Below are positions 1-8,362 of a DNA stretch of 64,000 nucleotides, piece after piece. Made by a program: the position numbers and the translations under genes. The DNA lies in contig NZ_FOTK01000007.1 in NCBI RefSeq assembly GCF_900114535.1, forward strand, positions 1-64,000, read 5' to 3'. Below the pieces are notes generated by a model. The model saw only the letters and a program-made list of their open reading frames with translations. It made no database searches and was not told where the DNA came from. How positions within the stretch are numbered: the first letter of the stretch is position 1; each line of letters begins with the position of its first letter. Source of the DNA: Methylobacterium pseudosasicola. Lineage in GTDB: Bacteria; Pseudomonadota; Alphaproteobacteria; Rhizobiales; Beijerinckiaceae.

Positions 1-1054
1 CTAGATGTTTGATCCCAGGGTTTGATGGTGCACTCTTCACGTCGGAGTGGAGGGACGCACTATGGGCCAGGTTCTTCACGGCAGCGCCACGACGACTGAG
101 GCAATCCGTCGAGCGATCCAGCATAGTCAAGCGAGCCTGAGGGCGCTCTCGAAGCGCTACGGGATCAATCAGAAGACGGTCGCCAAGTGGAGGAGTCGGG
201 CCTCGGTCGCCGACCAACGCACGGGTCCCAAAAATCCGCGGTCGACGGTGCTGTCACCTGAGGACGAAGCGGTCGTGGTCGCCTTTCGCCGTCATACGCT
301 CCTGCCGCTCGATGACTGCCTCTACGCGCTCCAGGCGACAATCCCGCACCTGACCCGCTCGTCGCTTCATCGCTGTCTACAGCGCCACAGCATCAGTCGA
401 CTGCCTGAGGTCGATGGAGACAAGCCTAAGCGGTCGCGCTTCAAGGCCTACCCACTCGGTTACTTCCACATTGATCTGGCTGAGGTCCACACGGCCGAAG
501 ATCGGCTTTATCTACTCGTCGCCATCGATCGCACGACCAAGTTCGCTTTCGTGGAGCTGCATGAAAAAGCCACCCGGCGTGTTGCCGGTGATTTCCTTCG
601 GCATTTGATCGAGGCCGTGCCCTACAAGGTGCACACAGTGCTCACCGACAACGGCACCCACTTCACCACGCCCGGCAACGTCGCCTCGGCCGCCTCCATC
701 ATCAAGGAGGCGATCGCAGCCGGCGAGACCTTCCGAGCCCACAGCTTCGAGTCCGCCTGCGCCCGCAACGATATCGACCATCGGCTGACCAAGCCGCGTC
801 ACCCCTGGACCAACGGTCAGGTCGAGCGGATGAACCGCACGATTAAAGACGCCACGGTCAAGCGCTACCACTACGACAGCCATGCACAGCTCCGCGCTCA
901 CTTGGCCGACTTCGTCAGCGCCTACAACTTCGCGCGCCGTCTGAAGACCCTGCGTGGCCTCACGCCCTACGAGGCCATCTGCAAGGCATGGTCCGCCGAG
1001 CCAAGCCGCTTCAGGTCAAACCCGCTCCACCAAATGCCGGGACCAAACATCTAG
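1..1054 (+). mobile_element. IS481-type insertion sequence
   Basis: A complete element of about 1.05 kb. The first 16 bases (ctagatgtttgatccc) match the reverse complement of bases 1039-1054 at 15 of 16 positions, and weaker matching continues to about 24 bases. The single transposase gene fills the element, and its TAG stop lies inside the right terminal repeat. Because the left end is at the window edge, any target duplication on that side cannot be checked. Confidence 0.8.
62..1054 (+). CDS. IS481-family DDE transposase
   Basis: A 330-residue DDE transposase that would cut and rejoin its own element. An N-terminal helix-turn-helix (ALSKRYGINQKTVAKWRSR) is followed by an rve integrase core: FHIDLAEV holds the first Asp, VLTDNGTHF the second and NGQVERMNRTIKD the Glu. 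The size fits IS481 members (about 300-350 residues). ATG at 62 was preferred to the upstream ATG at 47 because AGTGGAGGGACG precedes it. The frame is open throughout, so the copy looks functional. The stop codon TAG is part of the terminal inverted repeat. Confidence 0.88.
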   Translation: MGQVLHGSATTTEAIRRAIQHSQASLRALSKRYGINQKTVAKWRSRASVADQRTGPKNPRSTVLSPEDEAVVVAFRRHTLLPLDDCLYALQATIPHLTRSSLHRCLQRHSISRLPEVDGDKPKRSRFKAYPLGYFHIDLAEVHTAEDRLYLLVAIDRTTKFAFVELHEKATRRVAGDFLRHLIEAVPYKVHTVLTDNGTHFTTPGNVASAASIIKEAIAAGETFRAHSFESACARNDIDHRLTKPRHPWTNGQVERMNRTIKDATVKRYHYDSHAQLRAHLADFVSAYNFARRLKTLRGLTPYEAICKAWSAEPSRFRSNPLHQMPGPNI

Positions 1055-1290
1055 TGCCGCCCGGATGCGACACGCGCTCAGCCATCGAGGATCGCACTAA
1101 CGGCGTCCGCTTCATCTGCGCCTGTGCCGGGAAGCGCACCAACTGCTTTCAGCCAGACTACGCCAAGCTGGATCGCCAACGGGGGCAAAACCGGACATTC
1201 AGCCTTGCGCCCTTCCCATTCATTAGAGGTGCACCACAGACATCTCCGAAGCGGACATGGCTGAGGCTCAGCCTCCACGTCGGTACTTCA
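1055..1290. other. Spacer between two insertion sequences
   Basis: 236 bases between the right end of the IS481-type element and the left end of the IS5-type element. No open frame with a plausible ribosome binding site and no clear remnant of a known gene is visible. Confidence 0.5.
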
Positions 1291-2203
1291 AGAGCCTGTT
1301 TGAGGTCCTCTGCTGACCGTCCTCATCTGTCTCGTGTCGCAACACAAATTGCGCCTGGCGGGGCGGAGTGGAGAGCAGATGTGGACGGACCGACACCGGA
1401 CGCGTCACGAGGCGCGCCTGAAGGACTTGGTGGCACAGGCAGGTTTGGACGAGGTGGCCTGCTTCCTGGAGCGAGCGGATCCGCCGGGTCGTCTGGATGC
1501 GACCCCAGCGCGCCGGGTGTCGGCGGGGATCGCCTGGCACCTGCGGAGGATGGCGGGCGCGGCCGGCCGGCGTTCCAGCGTGACGCACGGTCTACGGCTG
1601 GTTCCGGCGCTGGATCGATAAGGGCCTGTTCGAGAGCCGGATGCGGGCTCTGGTCCGTTGGCAGCGACGGCGCTGCGGCCGGCGTCCCACGCCGCGGGTG
1701 GCGATCATCGACACACAAAGCGTCCCGTGCATCGGCGTACGCGGGCCGCGCGGCTCCGACGGGGCCAAGAAGCTGGTCGGGCGCAAACGCGTGGCCCTGG
1801 TCGATGCCGAGGGTCACATCCTGGCGAGGGCCGTCGAGCCGGCCAACGTGCAGGATCGCGACACGCTGGCGGCCCTCGATGACGGCAAGGAGCAGTGGCC
1901 CAGCCTGTCTCTGGCCATTCTGGATGGCGCCATTACGGCCGAGCGCTGCCGGGAGTGGTGCCATATCCCCGGCATGCGCCACCGCGTCGTCGAGAAGGAA
2001 CCCGATCAGACGGGCGTCGTCGTGCTGGAGCGGCGCTGGGTGGTCGAGCGCACCTTCGGCTGGCTCGGCCACTGGGGCGGCCTGCTGCGCGAGCGCGCCG
2101 GCCGCCTGGATGTCGCCACGAGCCGTCTCGCCCGCCTCGCCAGCCTTATGGCTGCCCGCGCACTCAACAATCTGGCTTGAGAGCAATGGCTCAAACAGGC
2201 TCT
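1291..2203 (+). mobile_element. IS5-type insertion sequence, decayed
   Basis: A 913-base element bounded by perfect 14-base terminal inverted repeats (agagcctgtttgag at 1291-1304, its complement at 2190-2203). It contains one transposase region broken by a frame change. The target duplication is unclear; only a 'ca' flanks both ends. The right end abuts the 3' end of the opposite-strand glycosyltransferase gene and supplies the last base of its stop codon. Confidence 0.78.
1379..2180 (+). pseudogene. IS5-family transposase, frameshifted
   Basis: Two reading frames make up one transposase. Frame 1 starts at ATG 1379 (RBS GGAGTGGAG) with a MWTDRHRTRHEARLKDL N-terminus and runs to 1621. The rest continues in another frame with RTVYGWFRRWIDKGLFE from about 1592 and then the DDE part: AIIDTQSV (first Asp), LAILDGA (second Asp) and VVERTFGWLGHWG (Glu region), ending at 2180. 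Between them the stretch around 1545-1590 reads as garbled sequence with a TGA in the downstream frame and no slippery A-run. I infer decay rather than programmed frameshifting. Confidence 0.72.
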
Positions 2204-3468
2204 CAGGTCAGAGCGGACCGGCGCTCGGCCGACAAGCGCCATGGGCGGATCCGGTCGGCGATGCAGGCCAAGGTTGCCAGGGCGAGGATCAACCCGAGGG
2301 GAAAGCCCGTCAGGCCGGCGCCCTCGCGCAGGAGCGCGAACAGGGGCGTTGCGAGCAGGAGCGCGCGCTCGTTGCGGCGCAGGCCGCCGGTGCGGTGGGC
2401 GGCGAGCACCAGCAGCAGCGTCGCCGGGACCAGCGGTACGAGGTCGTAGACCGGCAGGTAGGGGGAGAGCAGCGGCGCGGCGGTGAGCAGGGCTGCCGCG
2501 CGCAAATCGGACTCCACAGGCCGCGTCCAGGCGCAGATGGCGAGGGCCAGCGCCAGGGCGGCGACGAGCGCTTGCAGCGCCCAGGCGGCCAGGATTGGGC
2601 CGCCGAGCAGACGCACGGCCCCGAAGGCGCTGGCATTGAGTTCGAGCCCGGCCGCGGCCTTCTGCAGAATGATCCGGTTGGTCTCGCCCAAGGTGCCGAG
2701 GAAGCCGATCCACGGGGCGGTGCCGAACAGGGCCAGCGAGGCGAGGCACAGGACGAGCGCGGTCGCGAGGCACGAGGCCAGGCCGATTGTGCGGCCGGTG
2801 ATCAGCAGCAGCAGCGGCGCCAGGGCGGCGAAATGCGGCTTGTAGGCGAGCAGGCCGAAGCACAGGCCGGCGAGCCAGGGGCGGCGATCGACCAGGAGCG
2901 CACCGAAAGTCATCAGCGCGGCGGTGAACAGGCCGTTCTGTCCGTAGGTGAGGTTGCAGAACACCAGTGGATGGGCAAGCGCGATCCAGGCCGCGTCCCG
3001 CCGGCCGGCGGCGAAAAGCATGGCCCCGGCGAAGATCGCCAGCGACAGGGCGGTCCAGACAAAAAAGGCCGGCTGCGGCTCCAGGGTCGCGAAGGCGGCG
3101 GCCGGCATCAGGAAGACCGGTGGGTAGTGCCAGGCGAAGCGGCAGTCCGGCCCGAAGGCGGCCTTCAGGTTCTCCAGATGGACCGGGAGGTCGTAGGGCT
3201 CGCCGCCGCGCCCTTCCAGCGCCGCCCGGCCAGCCACCCAGATCTGGCTGAAATCGTTGCCGAGCATGTCGCCGTACCAGTTCCGGCGTGGCTCCGGCCC
3301 GGTGCCGAACACCACGACGACGATGGCGAGCGTCAGCGGCACCAGCACCCAGGCGGCTCGCATGGCGAAGGCGAAGAGGCGAGCGTCATTGCCGGCGAGG
3401 TCCTTGAGATCCGCCCAGAGCGCTCCGGGCCGAGATCCCGGCGCTTCAATCGTGATGGGCCCGGACAT
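2203..3468 (-). CDS. GT87/DUF2029-type membrane glycosyltransferase
   Basis: A 421-residue polytopic membrane protein with about ten hydrophobic segments. After the first membrane span comes a periplasmic loop with GNDFSQIWVAGRAAL and later HYPPVFLMPAAAF, the layout of GT-C enzymes of family GT87 (DUF2029), which transfer sugars from polyprenyl-phosphate donors on the outer face of the membrane. The acceptor is unknown. It is divergent from the glycan operon that starts at 3613. Its TGA stop (2205-2203) takes its last base from the IS5-type terminal repeat, so the native C-terminus may have been shortened. Confidence 0.75.
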   Translation of the reverse strand: MSGPITIEAPGSRPGALWADLKDLAGNDARLFAFAMRAAWVLVPLTLAIVVVVFGTGPEPRRNWYGDMLGNDFSQIWVAGRAALEGRGGEPYDLPVHLENLKAAFGPDCRFAWHYPPVFLMPAAAFATLEPQPAFFVWTALSLAIFAGAMLFAAGRRDAAWIALAHPLVFCNLTYGQNGLFTAALMTFGALLVDRRPWLAGLCFGLLAYKPHFAALAPLLLLITGRTIGLASCLATALVLCLASLALFGTAPWIGFLGTLGETNRIILQKAAAGLELNASAFGAVRLLGGPILAAWALQALVAALALALAICAWTRPVESDLRAAALLTAAPLLSPYLPVYDLVPLVPATLLLVLAAHRTGGLRRNERALLLATPLFALLREGAGLTGFPLGLILALATLACIADRIRPWRLSAERRSALT

Positions 3469-3612
3469 GGCGGCTTTCGGCGGCGATCTATTGGTTCAGC
3501 CTAGGCGCGACCGGTTCCGGCGCCGTTAACATGCGGTTTGCCGAACCGGTCGGCTTGTGCGAGAGGGGCGCGGCTGCGACATTCGCGCCGTCTAACTGGG
3601 GCGGTGATCACG

Positions 3613-4851
3613 ATGCGAGTGGACGAGGCCTCCCCCGCCCCGCGCGTCCTGATCTACAGCCACGACACGTTCGGGCTCGGCCATCTGCGGCGCTCGCGGG
3701 CCATCGCCAACGCGATCGTGGCATCGAACCGCGGGGCGCGGGCGATGATCATCTCCGGCTCGCCGGTGATCGACCGCTACGCCTTCGCGTCCGGCGTCTA
3801 CACGGTGCGGCTGCCGTCCGTGACCAAGTTCGCCGACGGCAATTATGCCAGCCTCGACGGCACCACGCCTTTGGCCCGCACGGTGGAGCAGCGCAGCGCG
3901 ATCATCGCCCGGACCGATGCCAGCTTCGCCCCCGATCTGATCCTGGTCGACAAGGAGCCCGCGGGCTTCCATGGCGAATTGATGCCGGTGCTGGAGGCCG
4001 CCTCGGCCCGGGGGACGCGCCTCGTGCTCGGCCTGCGCGACGTGCTCGACGATGCCGACCGCCTCGTGCCCGAATGGGAGCGCAAGGGCGCCGCCGAGAT
4101 CATGGCGCGGTTCTACGACGAGATCTGGGTCTACGGCCTCAGCCGCATCCACGAGCCGCTCGCGGCCCTGCCGATGGAGCCCGAGATGGCGGCGCGGATC
4201 GCCGAGCGGCTGATCTATACCGGCTACTTGCGCCGGGAGGTGCCGGAGATGCGCGCCGGCCGCGAGGAGCCGGCCATGGCCGGGGAGCCGTTCGTGCTGG
4301 TGACGCCCGGCGGCGGCGGCGACGGCGCCGCGCTGATCGACTGGGTGATCGCCGCCTACGAGACCGATCCCGGCATCCCCCTGCCCTGCCTGATCGCCTT
4401 CGGCCCGTTCCTCGACGGCCCGACCCGCGACGGCTTCACAGCGCGGATCGACCGGCTCGGGAAAAGAATTGCGGCGATCACCTTCGACAGCCAGATCGAG
4501 TTTTTGATGCGCAAGGCGGCCGGGGTCGTGGCCATGGGCGGCTACAACACCTTTTGCGAGATCCTGTCCTTCGACCGGCGGGCGATCCTGGTGCCGCGCA
4601 CGGAGCCGCGCCGGGAGCAGGCGATCCGGGCGCTGGCGGCCGAGCAGCTCGGCCTCGCCCGGGTGCTGCTGGAGGCCGACGGCCGCGCGCCGCAGCGCAT
4701 GGCGGCCGCCCTCCGCGCCCTACCGGACCAGAGCGCGCCGTCGCGGGTGCTGGTGCCGGGCCTGCTCGACGGGCTCGACGCGGTCGCCCGCCGGGTTCGG
4801 GCGCTCGCCGGCCCGGGGACGATGGGCGCCCGCGCCCGGGCCTTCTCGTGA
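3613..4851 (+). CDS. MurG-like (GT28-type) glycosyltransferase
   Basis: A 412-residue GT-B fold glycosyltransferase, probably cytoplasmic or membrane-associated. The N-terminal domain opens with LIYSHDTFGLGHLRRSRA (residues 13-30), the glycine-rich GxGHxxR loop. The C-terminal domain has VTPGGGGDG near residue 230 and AMGGYNTFCEIL near residue 305, resembling the donor-binding region of MurG/GT28 enzymes. ATG at 3613 was chosen because the family motif starts soon after it; a longer frame upstream lacks conserved sequence. First gene of the eight-gene overlapping operon. Donor and acceptor sugars cannot be read from the sequence. Confidence 0.78.
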   Translation: MRVDEASPAPRVLIYSHDTFGLGHLRRSRAIANAIVASNRGARAMIISGSPVIDRYAFASGVYTVRLPSVTKFADGNYASLDGTTPLARTVEQRSAIIARTDASFAPDLILVDKEPAGFHGELMPVLEAASARGTRLVLGLRDVLDDADRLVPEWERKGAAEIMARFYDEIWVYGLSRIHEPLAALPMEPEMAARIAERLIYTGYLRREVPEMRAGREEPAMAGEPFVLVTPGGGGDGAALIDWVIAAYETDPGIPLPCLIAFGPFLDGPTRDGFTARIDRLGKRIAAITFDSQIEFLMRKAAGVVAMGGYNTFCEILSFDRRAILVPRTEPRREQAIRALAAEQLGLARVLLEADGRAPQRMAAALRALPDQSAPSRVLVPGLLDGLDAVARRVRALAGPGTMGARARAFS

Positions 4852-6128
4852 CGGAGACGCGCATCGCGGTGGTGCTGAAGGGCTATCCGCGCCTCTCGGA
4901 GACTTTCATCGCCCAGGAGCTGCTGGCCCTGGAGCGGCGCGGCCTGCCCCTGGAAATCTGGTCCCTACGCCGGCCCACCGACCGCGCCCGCCATCCGATG
5001 CACGCGGCGATCCAGGCGCCGGCCGCCTACCTGCCCGAATATCTTCGCGATGCGCCCTTTCGGGTCCTGCGCGGCCTCGGCGCCGCCCTGACGCGGCCGC
5101 GCCTGCCGGCTCTGCTCGCCCTGTTCGCCCGCGACCTGTGGCGCGATCCCTCGGCCTCGCGCTTGCGCCGGTTCGGTCAGGCGCTGGTTCTCGCGAAAGA
5201 ACTGCCGTCCGAGGTGGCCCATATCCACGTGCATTTCCTGCACACGCCGGCGAGCGTCGCCCGCTACGCTGCGCTGCTCACCGGCCGGCGCTGGAGTTTT
5301 TCGGCCCACGCCAAGGACATCTGGACGACGCCGGCCTGGGAACTCACGGAAAAACTGCGCGACGCGGCCTGGGGGGTGACCTGCACCCGGGACGGGCTCG
5401 CCCGCCTCGAAGCCCTGGCGCCGGGCCGGACGCGGCTCGCCTATCACGGCCTCGACCTCGCCCGCTTCCCCGCACCGCCCCCGCTCCGCGCGCCGCGCGA
5501 CGGGACCGACCCGGCGGACCCGCTGCGGCTCCTCTGCGTCGGCCGCCTGGTCGCCAAGAAGGGCCATGACGACCTGATCGACGCCCTCGCGGCCCTGCCC
5601 GAGGATCTGCACTGGCGCCTCGATCTGATCGGCGGCGGCGAGCTGCGCGGCGCCCTGGAGGCGCGGGTCCGCGAGCGGTCTCTCACCGAACGCGTGACCT
5701 TTCTGGGCGCCCTGGCACAGCCCGCCGTGGTCGCGGCGATGCGCGCGGCAGACCTGTTCGTGCTGCCGACCAAGCCCGCCCCGGGCGGCGACCGGGACGG
5801 GCTGCCCAACGTGCTGATGGAAGCCGCGAGCCAGGCGCTGCCGATCCTCGCCACCGCTTTCGCTGGGACGCCGGAATTCATCACCGACGGCGAGCACGGC
5901 ACCCTGGTCCCCCCCGGTGAACCCGTCGCCCTCGCGACGGCCCTCGCCCGCCTCGCGTCGGATCCGACCCTGCGCCTGCGCCTCGGCGAGGCCGCCCGGG
6001 TCCGGCTGGTGCGCGATTTCTCGGAAGCAGCCGCGATCGACCTGATCGCGGATGCCCTGCGTCTCTCCGCGGGTCTCGCCCCATCCGCCAAAAGCCTGGA
6101 ACCGGAGCTGGCCGCGTGCGCGTCCTAA
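4848..6128 (+). CDS. GT4 family glycosyltransferase
   Basis: A 426-residue retaining glycosyltransferase of family GT4. It starts at GTG 4848, overlapping the previous stop as GTGA. The N-terminus VVLKGYPRLSETFIAQELLAL resembles WcaL-type exopolysaccharide glycosyltransferases. FSAHAKDIW lies near residue 150, a Rossmann domain opens at RLLCVGRLVAKKGHDDLIDAL, and the EX7E-type motif GDRDGLPNVLMEA is near residue 315. The gene is translationally coupled on both sides in the glycan/transport operon, which suggests that its product is built together with the flanking glycosyltransferases. Confidence 0.85.
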   Translation: MTETRIAVVLKGYPRLSETFIAQELLALERRGLPLEIWSLRRPTDRARHPMHAAIQAPAAYLPEYLRDAPFRVLRGLGAALTRPRLPALLALFARDLWRDPSASRLRRFGQALVLAKELPSEVAHIHVHFLHTPASVARYAALLTGRRWSFSAHAKDIWTTPAWELTEKLRDAAWGVTCTRDGLARLEALAPGRTRLAYHGLDLARFPAPPPLRAPRDGTDPADPLRLLCVGRLVAKKGHDDLIDALAALPEDLHWRLDLIGGGELRGALEARVRERSLTERVTFLGALAQPAVVAAMRAADLFVLPTKPAPGGDRDGLPNVLMEAASQALPILATAFAGTPEFITDGEHGTLVPPGEPVALATALARLASDPTLRLRLGEAARVRLVRDFSEAAAIDLIADALRLSAGLAPSAKSLEPELAACAS

Positions 6129-8362
6129 TCGCGGTCACGCATCTGCTCGGCGCCGGCCATCTCACCCGCGCCGCCGCTCTGGCGCGGGCCTTCGCGGCGG
6201 CGGGCCACGAGGCGCTGCTGGTCTCGGGCGGTAGGCCGGCCCCGATGGTGCGGCCCGAGGGCCTGCGCCTCGTGCAGCTGCCGCCGCTCCACGTCGCTGG
6301 AACGGACTTCTCGCGGCCCCTCGGGCCGGACGGAAGCCCGGCCGATGCGGCCCTGTTCGCGCGGCGCCGCGCCCTGCTCCTGGACACCCTGGCGGAGTTC
6401 GCCCCGGACGCGGTGATCACCGAGCTATTCCCCTTCGGCCGCCGGGCGCTGGCCGCCGAGTTCCTGGCCCTGGTCGAGGCCGCACATGCGCACCGACCGC
6501 GCCCGCTTGTGCTCGCGTCGGTGCGCGACATCCTGGTCGCGTCGTCCAAGCCGGAGCGGATCGCGCAGGCGCATGACCGGGTGGCGCGTCTCTACGATGC
6601 CGTGCTGGTCCACGGCGATCCGGCCCTGGTGCCCCTCGACGCCTCCTGGCCCCTCGATGCCGGGACTGCCGAAAAAATCCGATACACCGGCTATGTCGAC
6701 GACGGCACCGCGTGTCTGCCGGGAGCAGCGGGAAAGGGCGTGCTGGTCGCGGCCGGGTCCGGGCCGGCGGGGCTCGGCCTGCTCCGGGCCGCGGTGGAGG
6801 CGGCCCGCCTCCAGCCAACGCTCGGCTGGCGGATCCTGGCGGGGCACGGCGTGCCGGAGGCGGATCTCTCCGCACTCGGCCACGGGCTGCCGGACGGCAC
6901 GATCGAGCGTGCCCGTCCCGATTACCGGGCCCTGCTCGCCGGGGCAGCCCTGTCGGTCAGCCAATGCGGCTACAACACCGCCATCGACCTCCTGGCGACG
7001 GCGACACCCGCGGTGCTGGTGCCCTTCGAGGCCGGCGGCGAGACCGAGCAGCGCCTGCGCGCGGAATGCCTGGCCGGACGCGGCCTCGCCCGGGTTCTGC
7101 CGGAGGCGGACCTGAATGCGGCATCACTCCTGCAAGCAGTGAAGGTCCAGCTCGGTGCCAAGCCGCCCGAGCCGCACGGGATCGATCTCGGCGGGGCGGT
7201 GCGGACGGTCGGAATCGTCGAGGATCTTTTTTTGGTTGGTCGCGGCGCTCAGGTCGTCCCGGCGGGTCGGACGGTGCCGGATACGGCGCTGGTCCCCTCT
7301 CCCGCACGGGAGAGGGGGTATGGCGCGGCCGGTACGAGTCAGCTCGTGAGCCTTGCCGCCAGTGCGGATCAAAGCGCCGACCGCCCACAGGCGCCCCTCC
7401 CTCCCCCCTCTGCGGGGGAGGGGGCCCCCCGGAGGGGGTCGGGAGAGGTGCAGCGCGACGGTGCGGGTTTCGGCTCTGAGCATGACCTGTCCGGACACGG
7501 CGCTCCCCTCTCCCCCCCTGCTGCGCAGGGTACCCTCCCCCGCAGAGGGGGGAGGGAGAGCGCGCGTCTCGGCTTCACCGCCCTGCGAAAAACCCTGGAC
7601 GAAGCGGCCGCTCGCGGCCTGCGCGTGCCGTTCTGGTGGCGGGATGATGATGCTGTGGCAGCGACTCCGGCGCTAGATCGGCTAATCGATCTGGCCGAGG
7701 CCCATGCCGTCCCGCTCCTGCTGGCGGCCATCCCGGCCCGGATCGAACCGTCTCTCGGAGACCGGCTGGCATCGGCAAAGAGGCTCAGCGTCGCGGTGCA
7801 CGGCCTGGCCCACCACAATCACGCGCCGCCGGGCGAAAAACCCGCCGAGTTCGGCGCCCATCGCCCCCTCGACGTGCTGGAATCGGAAGCCGCCGCCGGG
7901 TTGCGGATCGCCCGGGAGCGGCTGCCGGAGGCGGGGCTGCTGCCGGTCTTCGTGCCGCCCTGGAACCGGTTCGCGCCGGCGCTCGCCGCCGCCCTGCCCG
8001 GCTTGGGCTATCGCGGGCTGTCGGCCGTGCCCGGGCCGGCAATCCCCGGCCTTGTCCAGCTGGACGCGACGCTGGATCCGATCGACTGGCGCGACACCCG
8101 CTCGCTGCGCGATCCCGACGCGCTGCTCCAGAATCTCGCCGCCGGCATCGCCCGCGATGCCTCGCAGCCCATCGGCCTGCTGACCCACCATCTCGCCCAT
8201 GATGCCGCGCTCTGGGCTTTCGTCGCGGACTTGCTGGAGACATGCTGCGGACATCCGGCCGTGACATGTCTCGATCCGCGAAGCCTATTCATCGGCGCCG
8301 CAGTGGAAACCGGCGCGGCCGGATCTACTCTTCAGCGTTCGGTCGCTGCGAGGAAAGGTTGA
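6116..8362 (+). CDS. MurG-like glycosyltransferase fused to NodB-like deacetylase
   Basis: A 748-residue two-domain protein starting at GTG 6116, overlapping the GT4 gene by 13 bases. Residues 1-370 are a GT-B transferase (LLGAGHLTRAAALA near the N-terminus; SQCGYNTAIDLLAT near residue 283) related to the first gene of the operon. Residues 485-735 resemble a polysaccharide deacetylase: WWRDDDAV near 507 (metal-binding Asp motif), HGLAHHNH near 561 (His motif) and PPWNR near 614. The linker at residues 370-485 is encoded by palindromic repeats rich in CCCCTCTCCC/GGGAGAGGGG and is probably unstructured. The domains may be separate proteins in relatives, which would make this a repeat-made fusion. 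Confidence 0.75.
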   Translation: MRVLIAVTHLLGAGHLTRAAALARAFAAAGHEALLVSGGRPAPMVRPEGLRLVQLPPLHVAGTDFSRPLGPDGSPADAALFARRRALLLDTLAEFAPDAVITELFPFGRRALAAEFLALVEAAHAHRPRPLVLASVRDILVASSKPERIAQAHDRVARLYDAVLVHGDPALVPLDASWPLDAGTAEKIRYTGYVDDGTACLPGAAGKGVLVAAGSGPAGLGLLRAAVEAARLQPTLGWRILAGHGVPEADLSALGHGLPDGTIERARPDYRALLAGAALSVSQCGYNTAIDLLATATPAVLVPFEAGGETEQRLRAECLAGRGLARVLPEADLNAASLLQAVKVQLGAKPPEPHGIDLGGAVRTVGIVEDLFLVGRGAQVVPAGRTVPDTALVPSPARERGYGAAGTSQLVSLAASADQSADRPQAPLPPPSAGEGAPRRGSGEVQRDGAGFGSEHDLSGHGAPLSPPAAQGTLPRRGGRESARLGFTALRKTLDEAAARGLRVPFWWRDDDAVAATPALDRLIDLAEAHAVPLLLAAIPARIEPSLGDRLASAKRLSVAVHGLAHHNHAPPGEKPAEFGAHRPLDVLESEAAAGLRIARERLPEAGLLPVFVPPWNRFAPALAAALPGLGYRGLSAVPGPAIPGLVQLDATLDPIDWRDTRSLRDPDALLQNLAAGIARDASQPIGLLTHHLAHDAALWAFVADLLETCCGHPAVTCLDPRSLFIGAAVETGAAGSTLQRSVAARKG
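7294..7556. repeat. Palindromic repeats inside a coding sequence
   Basis: A perfect 10-base stem with a gcac loop lies at 7294-7317 (CCCCTCTCCC / GGGAGAGGGG). Two further elements, 7399-7422 and 7533-7556, are exact inverted copies of one 24-base sequence. All are within one open frame and encode the low-complexity linker between the glycosyltransferase and deacetylase domains. Confidence 0.85.

Noticed and set aside
988..3504. 838-codon open frame on the + strand
   Set aside because: It runs through the IS5 element and antisense to the GT87-like gene, has Arg/Gly/Pro-rich composition and no conserved motif; it is a shadow of high G+C.
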